Source of the DNA: Candidatus Zixiibacteriota bacterium
GTDB taxonomy: Bacteria; Zixibacteria; MSB-5A5; CAIYYT01
NCBI GenBank assembly: GCA_026397575.1
Contig: JAPLUP010000140.1
Span: 1 to 5,681 of the forward strand
DNA: 5,681 nt
Reading direction: 5' to 3'
The notes under the pieces were generated by a model. It searched no databases. It worked only from the letters and a program-made list of their open reading frames with translations, and was not told where the DNA came from. Shown here piece by piece: positions 5,249 to 5,681 of the stretch. Every line of letters begins with the position of its first letter. Position 1 is the first letter of the stretch. A program made the translations under genes and the position numbers.

Positions 5249-5634
5249 TTGCTCTTCGAAAGATCAGAAAGTATCGTTTCGACATACTTGCCTGTTTCAA
5301 CGAACGGCGCCTTACCGCCATTCCGCGCCACGTTCGTCGGACCGGCGTTGTAAGCGGCCAGAGCCGTTTTTAGGTCACCGAAACGATCCACCAACGACCG
5401 CAAGTATTTTGCCCCTCCCATGATGCTCTCTTTCGGATCGAAACGATCGCTGACCCCCATCGCTTTTGCGGTATCGGGCATAAGCTGCATCAATCCGGCT
5501 GCTCCCTTGCGGGAAACGGCCTGAGCGTTGCCCCCCGATTCGCGCAGAATCATCGACTTCAACAAGTCTTCAGGCAGATTGGTTTCCGCCGCAGCGGAAC
5601 GAATGTGCTCAATGTACTTATTTAGAGCTGGCAT
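5245..5634 (-). CDS. Lytic transglycosylase (SLT domain), possibly the C-terminal part of a FlgJ-type protein
   Basis: Lytic transglycosylases cleave the MurNAc-GlcNAc bond of peptidoglycan with 1,6-anhydro product formation. Near flagellar genes they open the wall for the rod. The 129 residues from ATG 5632-5634 are nearly all SLT domain: I-L-R-E-S-G-G with the likely catalytic Glu32, S-R-K-G-A-A-G-L-M-Q-L-M-P (41-53), D-P-K-E-S-I-M-G-G-A-K-Y-L (66-78), and A-A-Y-N-A-G-P (93-99). A GGAG lies 6 nt before this ATG, supporting an internal gene start. However, the same frame stays open from the ATG to the right edge (5679), coding an Ala/Asn/Glu-rich stretch like a linker, so the protein may be longer and fused to a FlgJ rod-binding domain. 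A different frame has TGA ending 1 nt before the ATG, which would suit a separate upstream gene. No signal peptide is visible from this start, as expected if secreted through the flagellar apparatus. Confidence 0.88.
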   Translation of the reverse strand: MPALNKYIEHIRSAAAETNLPEDLLKSMILRESGGNAQAVSRKGAAGLMQLMPDTAKAMGVSDRFDPKESIMGGAKYLRSLVDRFGDLKTALAAYNAGPTNVARNGGKAPFVETGKYVETILSDLSKSK

Positions 5635-5681
5635 CTCATTCTCCGGCCGTGTTGCTGCCTCGTTGGCTGCTGTGTTCGATA

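Noticed and set aside
1..5681. CRISPR arrays, insertion sequences, tRNA or rRNA genes, phage or defence genes
   Set aside because: No direct repeat-spacer pattern, terminal inverted repeats, transposase motifs or RNA gene signatures were seen; the region is a compact flagellar operon.

Overview
The window carries one compact minus-strand flagellar operon plus the start of a further gene. In transcription order (right to left) it holds a lytic transglycosylase domain that may continue upstream of the window (5245-5634), the junction-protein chaperone FlgN (4695-5195), hook-filament junction protein FlgK (3310-4692), the RNA-binding regulator CsrA (2968-3291), an unnamed 46-residue small protein with a GTG start (2817-2957), hook-filament junction protein FlgL (885-2810), the CsrA antagonist and flagellar assembly factor FliW (393-878), and the N-terminal 104 residues of a TPR protein (1-312) that runs off the left edge. 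Gaps are 2 to 49 nt within the operon and 81 nt before the TPR gene. No strong terminator is visible, so the set is probably co-transcribed from a promoter beyond the right edge.

The organism is a flagellated bacterium. The csrA/fliW pair points to the FliW-type mode of CsrA control known from Bacillus and many other phyla, and not the enteric mode using only small RNAs. The muramidase gene next to the hook-filament genes fits a cell whose flagellar rod must cross peptidoglycan. The gene order flgN-flgK-csrA-(small ORF)-flgL-fliW, frequent TTG/GTG starts and moderate GC suggest a less studied phylum, but taxonomy cannot be settled from this sequence. I would only guess at an FCB-type or candidate-phylum lineage.

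The genes work at one stage of assembly. The transglycosylase opens the cell wall. FlgN escorts FlgK and FlgL to the export gate, and these form the adapter between hook and filament. CsrA and FliW adjust translation of late flagellar mRNAs to export demand.

The least ordinary points are: a hairpin with the GGAGG Shine-Dalgarno of csrA in its loop, next to a TTG start, which looks like an autoregulatory CsrA site; the small ORF between csrA and flgL, whose stop codon overlaps a weak flgL ribosome-binding site; a FlgL about twice the usual size with three flagellin-IN-like repeats; and a CsrA with a basic tail of about 45 residues.
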